Position numbers and translations under genes: made by a program | Shown here: positions 34,788-43,065 of the stretch, in pieces | How the letters are laid out: each line of letters starts with the position of its first letter | How positions within the stretch are numbered: position 1 is the first letter of the stretch | NCBI GenBank assembly: GCA_001509095.1 | Contig: LGGV01000003.1 | Location: forward strand, 1-49,734 | Origin: Synergistales bacterium 58_81 | Lineage (GTDB): Bacteria; Synergistota; Synergistia; Synergistales; Thermovirgaceae | Direction of reading: 5' to 3' | DNA length: 49,734 nt | Notes under the pieces: generated by a model | Seen by the model: only the letters and a program-made list of their open reading frames with translations | Databases searched by the model: none | What the model was told of the DNA's origin: nothing

Positions 34788-34977
34788 AACGTCCCATACC
34801 AGGACCAGACAGAGAAAGGCCCAGTGGCTAGGGTCTTTGAAGAGCCCGGGAACCACGGTCTGCTCCAACTGCGGGGAAGTAACCCAGATGCATAGGGCCT
34901 GCCCCGAGTGTGGACATTATCGTGGACGTCAGGCAGTCGAGAAGAAGGCTGAAGGTGAAGAGAAGAAGGGTTCCTGA
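34768..34977 (+). CDS. rpmF: 50S ribosomal protein L32
   Basis: A 69-residue L32 with the N-terminal MAAPKSRTSHTRTRQRKAQW and a four-cysteine zinc ribbon, C-x2-C ... C-x2-C (CSNCGE and CPECGH). This is the zinc-binding (C+) form. The C-terminal end is a short lysine/glutamate-rich tail, slightly longer than usual. ATG 34768 has GGAGG upstream. A terminator follows at 35015. Confidence 0.95.
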   Translation: MAAPKSRTSHTRTRQRKAQWLGSLKSPGTTVCSNCGEVTQMHRACPECGHYRGRQAVEKKAEGEEKKGS

Positions 34978-35014
34978 TCCCGTTCCCGACGGGTTCATTA
35001 TCGAAAGACCGAGC

Positions 35015-35047
35015 AAGATCAGGGGGGAATTGCCCCCTGATCTTTTT
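35015..35047 (+). terminator. Intrinsic terminator after rpmF
   Basis: Perfect 12-bp stem AAGATCAGGGGG/CCCCCTGATCTT with loop GAATTG, ending in TTTTT. Confidence 0.93.
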
Positions 35048-35113
35048 ATGTCCAACTTTAGAGCTGATGTAACTCACCCCGTTGCCGTCGTCCGTCGGTC
35101 CCCATGTTCCCGG

Positions 35114-35172
35114 GGAGGACCTCCGCTCGGGTGGTCTCTGTTCCTGGGAAATTGTTCTTCGGGAGGTCCTCC
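35114..35172. repeat. Inverted repeat in the rpmF-fapR gap
   Basis: GGAGGACCTCC (35114-35124) and GGAGGTCCTCC (35162-35172) are perfect 11-bp inverted copies 37 bp apart. No coding sequence is visible around them. Confidence 0.7.
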
Positions 35173-35191
35173 ACGGATGTTTTGTTCCGCC

Positions 35192-35244
35192 ATATCCCGT
35201 GTTATATCCCGGGGTTCATATCCCGAGTTTCATTCCCGAGTTTC
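35192..35244 (+). repeat. Four tandem 12-14-mers upstream of the fapR promoter
   Basis: Units at 35192-35203, 35204-35217, 35218-35231 and 35232-35244 share AT(AT)CCCGnGTT(TC). They end 3 bp before the -35 box, where a transcription factor array would sit. Confidence 0.65.
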
Positions 35245-35247
35245 ATA

Positions 35248-35276
35248 TTGACTAACAATGTCCGGGACATTATACT
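35248..35276 (+). promoter_or_regulatory. Promoter for fapR with a palindrome in the spacer
   Basis: TTGACT (35248-35253), a 17-bp spacer and TATACT (35271-35276). AATGTCCGGGACATT (35257-35271), a perfect 7-1-7 palindrome, fills the spacer and would block polymerase if bound. Confidence 0.75.
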
Positions 35277-35297
35277 TCCTGATCATATAACCTGATA

Positions 35298-35314
35298 TTA
35301 GCACCAGATAGCAA
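35298..35314 (+). promoter_or_regulatory. FapR operator in the fapR leader
   Basis: TTAGCACCAGATAGCAA matches the Bacillus FapR consensus (TTAGTACCxRRTACTAA, from memory) at 14 of 17 positions. It lies about 15 bp downstream of the expected transcription start and 13 bp before the ATG, fitting an autoregulatory roadblock relieved by malonyl-CoA. Confidence 0.75.
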
Positions 35315-35326
35315 AGGAGAAGAGCC

Positions 35327-35938
35327 ATGGAAAGGTCTGCTGGCAGAAAGATCCGCCAGACCAGGGTCATCTCGGAGCTCGAGGCCAACCCTCTCCTTAC
35401 CGATGAGGAGATCGCCGGGAGACTGGGTGTAAGCGTTAGCACTGTCAGACTGGACAGGGCGATGCTTGGCATCCCGGAGGTCAGGGAGCGGATGAGGTCC
35501 ATGGCAAACCAGGCCGGTAGCAGGCTCAGGTCGCTGAAGCGGGAGGAGGTCATCGGTGAGCTCCTGGACCTCCAGCCCGGCGAGTGGGCCCTCTCAACTC
35601 TCCAGACATCGCAAGAGATGGCCTTTCGTCACACTCATTTCGTTTCGGACCACTACATCTACGCCATGGCGAGTTCCCTGGCAATAGCCGTCATTGAGGC
35701 GGACATGGTGGTCACCGGTTCGGCAAGGGTTCGGTTCCGGTCTCCCGCCAGAGTGGGCGAAAGGCTTGTGGCCAGGGCGAAAGTCGGCACAAAAAAGGGA
35801 AACAAAAACGTTGTTAGTGTGAGAATTAGAGTAGGAGAGCAGGAGATATTCGTCGGACGGTTCATTACGGTAGAGAAGGAATGCCTGAACGGATCCTTTG
35901 AGTCAGAGAGGTGTGATCCCGGTGTTGCTGGCTCTTGA
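35327..35938 (+). CDS. fapR: Fatty acid and phospholipid biosynthesis regulator FapR
   Basis: A 203-residue repressor: N-terminal helix-turn-helix (NPLLTDEEIAGRLGVSVSTVR, about residues 21-41) and a hot-dog domain binding malonyl-CoA (FVSDHYIYAMASSLAIAV ... TGSARVRF). In Bacillus malonyl-CoA lifts repression of lipid genes. It heads a run of plsX, fabH, fabK, fabD, fabG, acpP and fabF, and its own leader has a matching operator. AAAGGAG precedes ATG 35327; plsX overlaps its end. Confidence 0.93.
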   Translation: MERSAGRKIRQTRVISELEANPLLTDEEIAGRLGVSVSTVRLDRAMLGIPEVRERMRSMANQAGSRLRSLKREEVIGELLDLQPGEWALSTLQTSQEMAFRHTHFVSDHYIYAMASSLAIAVIEADMVVTGSARVRFRSPARVGERLVARAKVGTKKGNKNVVSVRIRVGEQEIFVGRFITVEKECLNGSFESERCDPGVAGS

Positions 35939-36929
35939 TGTAATGGGAGGGGACAATGCCCCCCTTGAGACCTGTGCTGGAGCGGTAATGGCTTGTGAAA
36001 GGTTCGCTGATCTGGAGTTGGCGCTGGTGGGGGACACGGAGGCTGTCAGGCCCCTGTTGGAGAAAGCCCCCGCCTCCGTCAGGACCAGGCTGCACCTGGT
36101 CCACGCAGAAGAAGTGATAACCATGGATGAGCCCCCTGCGGTGGCCGTGAGGAAGAAGAGACATTCAAGTCTGCGGATAGCCATGCAGATGGTCCGTTCC
36201 GGGGAGGCCCAGGGCTGTGTCTCCGCGGGGAGCACCGGTGCCATAGTTGCGGGAGGCGTGCTTGTCGTTGGACGGATCCCCGGAATAGAAAGACCCGGGC
36301 TGGGAGTCCCCCTTCCAGCCGTGGACAGGATATCGATGCTGATAGACATAGGGGCGACGGTCCGGTGCAAACCCCTGAACCTATATCAGTTCGCCCTGAT
36401 GGGTGACGTTTACATGAGAAAGATAATCGGGGTCGAGAGCCCTTCCATAGGACTTCTCTCTAATGGGCAGGAGGAGGTCAAGGGGGACGAACTGATAATC
36501 GAGGCGAGGGAGTTCTTCAGAAAAAGTCGCCTCAACTTCATCGGAAACGTGGAAGGCGGGGCCATTCCTTTCGGTGCGGCCGACGTGGTGGTTTGCGAAG
36601 GACTTACGGGGAACATCCTGCTCAAGTTCATCGAGGGAACCGGGGAAGCGATGTACTCCCTTGTACGGGAGGAGATCAGCAGGCGTTTCCTGGCAAAGGT
36701 CGGAATGCTGTTCATGATCCCCATGCTCAAGGACATGTGGGCACGGTTCAACTACGAGGAGACAGGAGGAACGCCTCTCCTTGGGGTCAACGGGGCCGTC
36801 ATCAAGGCCCATGGAAGGTCCAGGGCAAGGGCCATATGCGGTGCGGTCGGGGTCGCGCGGGAGTTCGTGATGAAGAGGGGTTTTGAGACCATAGCCCAAG
36901 AACTTGCCGAGGGAGTGATAAGAGAATGA
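35922..36929 (+). CDS. plsX: Phosphate acyltransferase PlsX
   Basis: A 335-residue enzyme making acyl phosphate from acyl-ACP for phospholipid synthesis. LALDVMGGDNAPLE is at the N-terminus, GSTGAIVAGG follows, then the VVCEGLTGNILLKF and GGTPLLGVNGAVIKAHG motifs. GTG 35922 gives the usual start just before ALD-MGGD and has AGAGAGG about 10 nt upstream; TTG 35898 is the longer alternative. It overlaps fapR by 17 bp. Confidence 0.93.
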   Translation: MLLALDVMGGDNAPLETCAGAVMACERFADLELALVGDTEAVRPLLEKAPASVRTRLHLVHAEEVITMDEPPAVAVRKKRHSSLRIAMQMVRSGEAQGCVSAGSTGAIVAGGVLVVGRIPGIERPGLGVPLPAVDRISMLIDIGATVRCKPLNLYQFALMGDVYMRKIIGVESPSIGLLSNGQEEVKGDELIIEAREFFRKSRLNFIGNVEGGAIPFGAADVVVCEGLTGNILLKFIEGTGEAMYSLVREEISRRFLAKVGMLFMIPMLKDMWARFNYEETGGTPLLGVNGAVIKAHGRSRARAICGAVGVAREFVMKRGFETIAQELAEGVIRE

Positions 36930-37921
36930 AACACAGGCGGTGTACCCCTGTAGTGCTTCTCGGAACGGGCATGAGTGTGCCCGATAGGATCCTGACCAAC
37001 AAGGACCTGGAGAAGATAGTGGATACCAGCGACGAGTGGATTCTGGAGAGGACAGGGATAAGTGAGAGAAGGATAGCCCCCGCTGGAGAGGTGACCAGCG
37101 ATCTTGCCGCCAGGGCGGGTATGGCTGCCCTGGATGCGGCCTCGGTCTCGCCGGAAGAGCTGGACATGATCATTGTAGGGACGAACTCGCCGGACAAGCT
37201 ATTCCCTGGAGTCGGCCCGATGGTCCAGTCCATGATAGGCGCCTCCAGGGCCGGAGCCTGCGATGTTCAGGCAGGGTGCACTGGTTGTGTCTACGCCATG
37301 ATGTTGGCCTCGTCGGGGATCAGGGCCGGGTTCTGGAAAAAGGTACTGGTGATCGGGGCGGAGGCCCTTTCCAGGATAGTCGACTGGAAGGACCGCAATA
37401 CCTGTGTGCTCTTCGGTGATGGTGCTGGAGCCGCTCTTCTGGGAGCCGGAGAGGGAGAGGACGGAGTCCTGGCCGCTGAAGTCCATGCCGACGGAAGCCT
37501 TAGCGATTACATAGAACTTCCTGGTGGCCTGGCCGCCCACCCTGCAACGAACGAGACCGTCGAACAGGGGCTGCACTTTGTAAAGATGAAGGGCAACGAG
37601 GTCTTCAAATACGTCAACAGGGTGATCCCTCCCTTTGTCAGGGATCTATGCGACCATGCAGGACTTGAAGTGGGAGATATTGACGCCTGGATCTTTCACC
37701 AGGCGAATCACCGGATAATAGAAGGTGTCATGCGGAGGCTCGATGTCCCGCTGCAGAAGGCGGTGATCAACCTCCAGAAGTACGGGAACACTTCGGCAGC
37801 GTCGGTATTCCTCGCGCTTCATGAGGGTCTTGCCGAAGGGAGGATCACCAGGGGAGACAGAGTGATGCTGGTGAGCTTCGGGGCAGGGATGACCTACGGG
37901 GCAATGATCATCAGGATCTGA
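36926..37921 (+). CDS. fabH: Beta-ketoacyl-ACP synthase III (FabH)
   Basis: A 331-residue condensing enzyme starting fatty acid synthesis from acetyl-CoA and malonyl-ACP. The catalytic triad is visible: Cys118 in QAGCTGC, His in FHQANHRI (near residue 254) and Asn in YGNTSAAS (near residue 284). TSDEWILERTGISERRI is the family N-terminal signature. ATG overlaps the plsX stop (ATGA). Confidence 0.95.
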   Translation: MKHRRCTPVVLLGTGMSVPDRILTNKDLEKIVDTSDEWILERTGISERRIAPAGEVTSDLAARAGMAALDAASVSPEELDMIIVGTNSPDKLFPGVGPMVQSMIGASRAGACDVQAGCTGCVYAMMLASSGIRAGFWKKVLVIGAEALSRIVDWKDRNTCVLFGDGAGAALLGAGEGEDGVLAAEVHADGSLSDYIELPGGLAAHPATNETVEQGLHFVKMKGNEVFKYVNRVIPPFVRDLCDHAGLEVGDIDAWIFHQANHRIIEGVMRRLDVPLQKAVINLQKYGNTSAASVFLALHEGLAEGRITRGDRVMLVSFGAGMTYGAMIIRI

Positions 37922-37931
37922 GGTGGTTTAT

Positions 37932-38882
37932 ATGTTCAGGAACAACAGGGTTGCCAGACTTCTTAATATAGAATATCCGGTACTCCAGGGTGGCATGGCC
38001 TGGGTCGCCGATGCAGACCTTGCAGCAGCTGTAAGCAACGGTGGAGGTCTGGGGGTCATCGCGGCAGGCAGCATGCCCCCTGATGTCCTCGAGAGGCAGA
38101 TAGTCAAGGCCAGGTCTCTGACAGACAGGCCCTTCGGTGTCAATATAATGCTTCTCTCCCCGACGGTGGACGATGCCCTGGAGATCGTGGTCAAGAACCA
38201 TGTCCCAGTGGTGACGACAGGTGCAGGGGCACCGGGAAAGGTGATCGAGCGTCTCAAACCCCTGGGGACAAAGGTCATACCCGTCATCGCCTCGGTAGCC
38301 CAGGCCAAGAGGGTGGAGAAACAGGGTGCCGATGCGGTGGTGGCCGAGGGTATGGAGGCAGGAGGCCACATAGGGGAGATCACCACTATGGTTTTGGTCC
38401 CCCAGATCGTCGATGCCGTCGATATTCCCGTTATCGCGGCAGGAGGTGTCGCCGATAAAAGAGGGGTCCTGGCGGCGTTCTCCCTTGGAGCAGAAGGGAT
38501 CCAGGTGGGGACCCGCTTCGTGTGCGCAACCGAATCCAACGCCCACAGCGCCTACAAGAACGAGATACTCAAGGCCAGGGACAGAAGCACGGTAGTTACA
38601 GGGGCCAGTACGGGTCACCCGGTCCGCTGTATCCGGAACAGGCTTACCAGGGAGTTCGAAAGGCTCGAGAAAGCCGGTGCCTCGGTGGAAGAGATAGAGA
38701 AACTCGGCACAGGTCGTCTGAGGGCGGCCGTGGTCGACGGGGATGTAGACTTCGGTTCCGTAATGGCAGGGCAGTCGGCGGCACTGGTGGACAAAATACA
38801 GCCGGCTGCGGATATCATCAGGGAACTTTTCGACGGGACCCAGGATATGATCGAAAGACTCCAGGGTCTTTCAAACCGATGA
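37932..38882 (+). CDS. fabK: Enoyl-ACP reductase II FabK
   Basis: A 316-residue FMN-dependent TIM-barrel enoyl reductase of the NMO/FabK family, used instead of FabI in streptococci, clostridia and others. IEYPVLQGGMAWVADADLAAAVSNGGGLG (N-terminal), EGMEAGGHIG (with the catalytic-region histidine) and AAGGVADKRG and GAEGIQVGTRF are typical. GAGGTGG is 6 nt before ATG 37932. No fabI or fabL is seen nearby, so FabK is probably the enoyl reductase of this cluster. Confidence 0.9.
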   Translation: MFRNNRVARLLNIEYPVLQGGMAWVADADLAAAVSNGGGLGVIAAGSMPPDVLERQIVKARSLTDRPFGVNIMLLSPTVDDALEIVVKNHVPVVTTGAGAPGKVIERLKPLGTKVIPVIASVAQAKRVEKQGADAVVAEGMEAGGHIGEITTMVLVPQIVDAVDIPVIAAGGVADKRGVLAAFSLGAEGIQVGTRFVCATESNAHSAYKNEILKARDRSTVVTGASTGHPVRCIRNRLTREFERLEKAGASVEEIEKLGTGRLRAAVVDGDVDFGSVMAGQSAALVDKIQPAADIIRELFDGTQDMIERLQGLSNR

Positions 38883-38901
38883 TGCTTTTGGAGGTATACC
38901 G

Positions 38902-39861
38902 ATGAAGTATGCCATTGTTTTTCCAGGCCAGGGCGCCCAGGAGGTCGGTATGGGCAGGGACCTCTTCGAACGTTTTGCCTCCTCCAGGTCGGTCTTTGAG
39001 AGATCCGACGAGGCTCTGGGTTTCAGCCTGAGCAGGATGATCTTCTCCGGTCCCGATGAAGAACTGAAGAAGACCGAATACGCCCAGCCCGCTATCCTGA
39101 CAATGAGCATGGCCGTATACAGGTGCCTCGAAGAGGAAACGGGGGTGGAGTTCGCACCCGAGTTCGTTGCCGGGCACAGTCTTGGAGAATACACCGCCCT
39201 GGTGGCCTCGGAGACCCTCACCCTTGAGGACGGTGTAAGGCTTGTCCACCTCAGGGGGAAACTCATGCAGGAGGCTGTGCCCCTCGGTAAGGGTTCTATG
39301 GCTGCAATTATCGGACTTGACAGGGAGTCGGTGATATCCATATGTGAAACGGCGTCCTCCCTGGGGGTGTGTCAGGCGGCCAACTTCAACGCTCCCGGCC
39401 AGATAGTGATATCCGGAGAAAGGGAGGCTGTCGACAAAGCTGTCTCCATGTGCAAAGATGCAGGGGCAAAAAGGGCTCTCCCGCTGAAGGTTAGCGCCCC
39501 TTTTCATTGTAGTCTTATGCGACCAGTTGCCGACAGGTTGAGAGAATCCTTTTCCCAGTGCAGCTGGAACAGGCCTAAATGGCCCCTGATAGCGAACGTT
39601 TCGGCGGGGGTGGAGTCCGATGTGGAAAGCATCCAGGAGGCGCTCTTTCTCCAGACATTCATGCCTGTGCTATGGTCGGGGTCAATAGAATTAATGATCT
39701 CCAGGGGAGTCAGGTCTTTCCTCGAGGTCGGACCCGGCAGCGTCCTTTCAGGCCTGATAAAGAGGATCTCGGCAGACTCCAGATGCCTTTCGGTCAATGA
39801 CCACGAAGGTATCGGAAAGGTGATTGATTTCCTTAAAGGAGGGCAATATGATGAACCCTGA
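38902..39861 (+). CDS. fabD: Malonyl-CoA:ACP transacylase FabD
   Basis: A 319-residue enzyme charging ACP with malonate. FPGQGAQEVGMG (residues 7-18), the catalytic serine in AGHSLGEYTAL (about residue 94), NFNAPGQIVISG, and the histidine in SAPFHC (about residue 199) are present. Length is normal. fabG starts 11 bp inside its end. Confidence 0.96.
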   Translation: MKYAIVFPGQGAQEVGMGRDLFERFASSRSVFERSDEALGFSLSRMIFSGPDEELKKTEYAQPAILTMSMAVYRCLEEETGVEFAPEFVAGHSLGEYTALVASETLTLEDGVRLVHLRGKLMQEAVPLGKGSMAAIIGLDRESVISICETASSLGVCQAANFNAPGQIVISGEREAVDKAVSMCKDAGAKRALPLKVSAPFHCSLMRPVADRLRESFSQCSWNRPKWPLIANVSAGVESDVESIQEALFLQTFMPVLWSGSIELMISRGVRSFLEVGPGSVLSGLIKRISADSRCLSVNDHEGIGKVIDFLKGGQYDEP

Positions 39862-40597
39862 TAGAAGGGTTGCCCTGGTGACCGGCTCTGGACGCGGAAT
39901 TGGAAGGGCAATAGCGCTGGAAATGGCAAACCTCGGACACAGGGTGGCTGTTAACTACCGTTCTTCATCCTCGGCCGCCGAGAGCCTTGTTGCCGAGATC
40001 GAGTCCTTGGGAGGTTCGGCTGTGGCCTTCAAGGCCGATGTCTCCTCTGCACCCGAGGTGGAGAGGCTCTTCTCCGAGACAGAAGCAGCTATGGGGCCTG
40101 TGGATATACTAGTCAACAATGCCGGTATAACCAGGGACGGTCTGATCATGAGGATGAAAGATCCCGACTGGGAGGACGTTATCAGGACTAACCTTCTGTC
40201 GGTCTTTCTTACCACCAGGCAGGCCGTCAGGAACATGGCACGCTCCCGCTGGGGCCGAATAGTCAATATTAGCTCGGTGATAGGCATTATCGGTAATGCA
40301 GGTCAGGCCAATTACGCCGCCGCAAAGGCCGGGGTGATAGGGCTTACGAAGAGTACCGCAAAGGAGTTCGGCTCCAGGGGTATCACTGTCAATGCAGTAG
40401 CCCCGGGTTTTATCGAGACGGATATGACCGCAGTGCTTGACGAGAAGGTAAGGTCCCAGATGGTCCAGCAAATCCCTGTAGGAAGACCGGGGCGTCCGGA
40501 AGATGTGGCTGCGGTGGTAAGGTTCCTTGTATCTGAAGAAGCTTCCTATGTCACTGGCCAGGTAATAGCCGTCGATGGCGGAATGACCATGGCCTGA
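39851..40597 (+). CDS. fabG: 3-oxoacyl-ACP reductase FabG
   Basis: A 248-residue NADPH-dependent SDR enzyme. TGSGRGIG (cofactor loop), NNAG, the catalytic Ser in INISSVIG (about residue 140), Tyr-x3-Lys in YAAAKAG (about residue 153) and the C-terminal DGGMTM are intact. GGAGGG lies 7 nt before ATG 39851 (4 nt before ATG 39848), which is why I use the second. Confidence 0.96.
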   Translation: MNPDRRVALVTGSGRGIGRAIALEMANLGHRVAVNYRSSSSAAESLVAEIESLGGSAVAFKADVSSAPEVERLFSETEAAMGPVDILVNNAGITRDGLIMRMKDPDWEDVIRTNLLSVFLTTRQAVRNMARSRWGRIVNISSVIGIIGNAGQANYAAAKAGVIGLTKSTAKEFGSRGITVNAVAPGFIETDMTAVLDEKVRSQMVQQIPVGRPGRPEDVAAVVRFLVSEEASYVTGQVIAVDGGMTMA

Positions 40598-40634
40598 TCC
40601 ATGAAAAGAGTTTTTCGGGAAGGAGGTGAAGGAG

Positions 40635-40886
40635 ATGAAGATGGAAGAGATCACGGCAAGACTCAAGGAGATAGTGATGGACAGGCTGGATGTCGAAGAG
40701 GATCAGATCAAACCGGAGGCCTCCTTTGTGGAGGATCTCGGAGCCGATTCTCTTGATATCGTCGAGCTGATCATGGGGATCGAGGAAGAGTTCGATATCG
40801 AGATACCCGACGAGGACGCGGAGAAACTCACCAATGTCGGCGAAGCAATGGATTACATCAAGGGCAAACTGGGTGTTGAAGAGTAA
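40635..40886 (+). CDS. acpP: Acyl carrier protein
   Basis: An 83-residue acidic ACP. The phosphopantetheine serine is Ser39 in [25 protein letters not shown] is 8 nt before ATG 40635. A 14-bp perfect inverted repeat without T-run follows (40900-40934), possibly an RNA-processing or stability element that lets acpP mRNA exceed fabF mRNA. Confidence 0.96.
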   Translation: MKMEEITARLKEIVMDRLDVEEDQIKPEASFVEDLGADSLDIVELIMGIEEEFDIEIPDEDAEKLTNVGEAMDYIKGKLGVEE

Positions 40887-40899
40887 ACGAGAGAATAAC

Positions 40900-40934
40900 A
40901 GGGGTTTATGCGGGGATGCGCCGCATAAACCCCT
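40900..40934 (+). other. Strong hairpin between acpP and fabF
   Basis: AGGGGTTTATGCGG/CCGCATAAACCCCT, 14-bp perfect stem, loop GGATGCG. No T-run follows, so it is not a typical intrinsic terminator; a stabilising or processing stem is more likely. Confidence 0.7.
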
Positions 40935-40991
40935 AAACTCCGTTACCAGCTTCCCCAGCCGGGACAGCTGGAACAGAAGGAGTGAAACGAT

Positions 40992-42233
40992 TTGAGAAGG
41001 GTTGTCATTACAGGGATGGGCGTAGTCTCCCCCATCGCCAATGGAAGGGAAGAATACTGGAGGTCGCTGAAAGAAGGGAGGAACGGCGTCGGCAGCATTA
41101 CGCTTTTCGACCCCGCCGATTACTCCGTTCGTATTGCCGCCGAAGTCCGGGATTTCGATCCGGAGAACTGGATGGAACGCAAGGAGGCAAGGAGGGCCGA
41201 CCGGGTCATCCAGTTCGCTGTCGCTGCCTCCGATATGGCGGTCAATGACGCCTCTCTGGATGTAGACAGCCTGGACCCAGATAGATTTGGAGTTTTTATC
41301 GGGAGCGGCGAAGGCGGCATCTCCACCATGTACGAAGGAATGAAGGTCCTTTTGGAGAAGGGGCCTTCCAGGGTGGGGCCTTTCTGCGTTCCCATGATGT
41401 TGAGTAACATGCCTGCCGCCTACGTGGCCATCCGATTCGGAGCGAGAGGGCCTAACATCTGTGTCGTGACGGCCTGTGCTACTGCCACACATACCATGGG
41501 AGAGGCGTTCCATACGATCGTAAGGGATGACGCTGATATAATACTTACCGGCGGGACCGAAGCCGCCATTTCTCCTGTAGCTGTCGCTGGCTTTGCTGCC
41601 ATGAAGGCCCTTTCGACGAGGAACGACGACCCTCTCCATGCTTCGAGGCCCTTTGATGTCGACAGGGACGGCTTCGTTATGGGCGAAGGGGCGGGAGTGA
41701 TTGTCTTTGAAGAACTGGAGCATGCCAAAAGAAGAGGGGCCAGGATCTTTGCAGAAGTGAAGGGTTTCGGTTCCACTTGCGATGCCTATCACATCACTGC
41801 TCCCGACCCGGAAGGGAACGGTCCCGCAAAAGCAATGCTCCAGGCCGTTAACAAGGCCGGGTGGGAACTCGACGAGGTGGACCTTATCAACGCCCACGGT
41901 ACATCGACCAGCCTGAACGATACAATGGAGTCTTCGGCGATCAACAGGGCTTTCGGAGAGCATGCCGGAAAGACCCTCGTCCATTCCACCAAATCAATGA
42001 TCGGACACACCCTTGGAGCGGCAGGGGCGCTTGAGTCCATCGCCGCCATTCAGGCCATAGTAGAGGGGGTTGTTCACCCCACTGCCAACTGTTTCAACCC
42101 CGATCCGGAATGTCCCATAAACGTTGTACCAGACGGGAAACCCATACAAAGGGAGATCTCCAGGGTCCTCGTCAACAATTTTGGTTTTGGAGGCCATAAC
42201 GGGGTTGTAGCGATAGAGAAGTACAGAGGTTAA
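40992..42233 (+). CDS. fabF: Beta-ketoacyl-ACP synthase II FabF
   Basis: A 413-residue elongating condensing enzyme. The active site cysteine is in VVTACATATHTMGEA (about residue 163), followed by His in NAHGTSTSLND (about residue 303) and His in KSMIGHTLGAAGALE (about residue 340). The start is TTG 40992 with AAGGAG 9 nt upstream; no ATG is nearby. rnc follows after 1 bp. Confidence 0.95.
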   Translation: MRRVVITGMGVVSPIANGREEYWRSLKEGRNGVGSITLFDPADYSVRIAAEVRDFDPENWMERKEARRADRVIQFAVAASDMAVNDASLDVDSLDPDRFGVFIGSGEGGISTMYEGMKVLLEKGPSRVGPFCVPMMLSNMPAAYVAIRFGARGPNICVVTACATATHTMGEAFHTIVRDDADIILTGGTEAAISPVAVAGFAAMKALSTRNDDPLHASRPFDVDRDGFVMGEGAGVIVFEELEHAKRRGARIFAEVKGFGSTCDAYHITAPDPEGNGPAKAMLQAVNKAGWELDEVDLINAHGTSTSLNDTMESSAINRAFGEHAGKTLVHSTKSMIGHTLGAAGALESIAAIQAIVEGVVHPTANCFNPDPECPINVVPDGKPIQREISRVLVNNFGFGGHNGVVAIEKYRG

Positions 42234-42234
42234 A

Positions 42235-42954
42235 GTGGGAAGATCCTCCAGGACCAGGACAAGGACCGAAGATAATCCGAGCCCGGAGGTGCTTGAAAAG
42301 CTCCTGGCTTATAGATTCAGGGACGGACAGTTGCTGCTGGAAGCTCTGACCCATGCATCCTTTTCCAACGAGAACGGTCTCGGCTACTGCAACGAGAGAC
42401 TGGAATTCCTCGGGGATGCCGTTCTTGAGCTCTGTGTGTCGGAGATACTCTTCAAAAGATTCCCGGAAGCGACCGAAGGGGAACTCTCTGCGAGAAGAGC
42501 ATCGATCGTATGCGAGGACACCCTGAGCGCCTGGGCGATCAAGATGGGGATCCCCTCCTTCCTGAGATTGGGAAGGGGGCTTTGCAGAAGCGGCGGTCGA
42601 GAACAGCCCGTATTAAGCGCTGACGCTGCTGAGGCAGTGTTCGGAGCAGTGTTTCTCGATGGAGGGTTTGAAGCGGCCCGAAGAGTGATAGAGCAGCACC
42701 TGCTGAGCTCCGTAGAACTTGAGGCCCCGGTTCCAAGGAATCCAAAAGCAGACCTTCAGGAGCTCATGGAGAAAAGGGGACTTGGCAAGCCCGACTACGA
42801 AATCACTGAGCAGGTCGGCCCTCCTCATGCACCTGTCTTCAGGGTGAAAGTAACGAGCTTGGGAGAGATGCTTGGCGCCGGGGATGGGAGGACCATCAGG
42901 GAGGCTGAAAGGAAGGCTGCAGAAAAGGCCCTGGAACTACTCTGCGAAAAATAA
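42235..42954 (+). CDS. rnc: Ribonuclease III
   Basis: A 239-residue endonuclease for rRNA and mRNA processing. The signature NERLEFLGDAVLEL (residues 43-56) carries the metal-binding residues; AEAVFGAVFLDGG carries the other. The C-terminal dsRNA-binding domain spans about residues 165-237 (NPKADLQELMEKRG ... AERKAAEKALELL). GTG start with AGAGG upstream. It ends the fatty acid run, as in Bacillus (acpA-rncS). Confidence 0.96.
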   Translation: MGRSSRTRTRTEDNPSPEVLEKLLAYRFRDGQLLLEALTHASFSNENGLGYCNERLEFLGDAVLELCVSEILFKRFPEATEGELSARRASIVCEDTLSAWAIKMGIPSFLRLGRGLCRSGGREQPVLSADAAEAVFGAVFLDGGFEAARRVIEQHLLSSVELEAPVPRNPKADLQELMEKRGLGKPDYEITEQVGPPHAPVFRVKVTSLGEMLGAGDGRTIREAERKAAEKALELLCEK

Positions 42955-42970
42955 TGCAACCGGTTGCATT
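42953..42970. promoter_or_regulatory. Palindromic operator candidate upstream of pyrR
   Basis: AATGCAACCGGTTGCATT is an 18-bp perfect palindrome that overlaps the rnc stop codon and the -35 box of the pyr promoter. Confidence 0.5.
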
Positions 42971-42991
42971 TTCCCCCATCTCTGATAAAAT
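42964..42991 (+). promoter_or_regulatory. Promoter for the pyr operon
   Basis: TTGCAT (42964-42969), a 16-bp spacer and TAAAAT (42986-42991) with TG upstream of the -10. The leader then runs about 125 nt to pyrR. Confidence 0.65.
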
Positions 42992-43065
42992 CCTCCTTGA
43001 GGGGATGGGTGCCTGAAAATGAGAGATATGGGCCTTACAGGCAAGCTTAATAGGAAAAATAATGA

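Noticed and set aside
40551-41984. 477-codon minus-strand open frame opposite acpP/fabF
   Set aside because: Shadow of acpP and fabF; composition follows the reverse of those genes.
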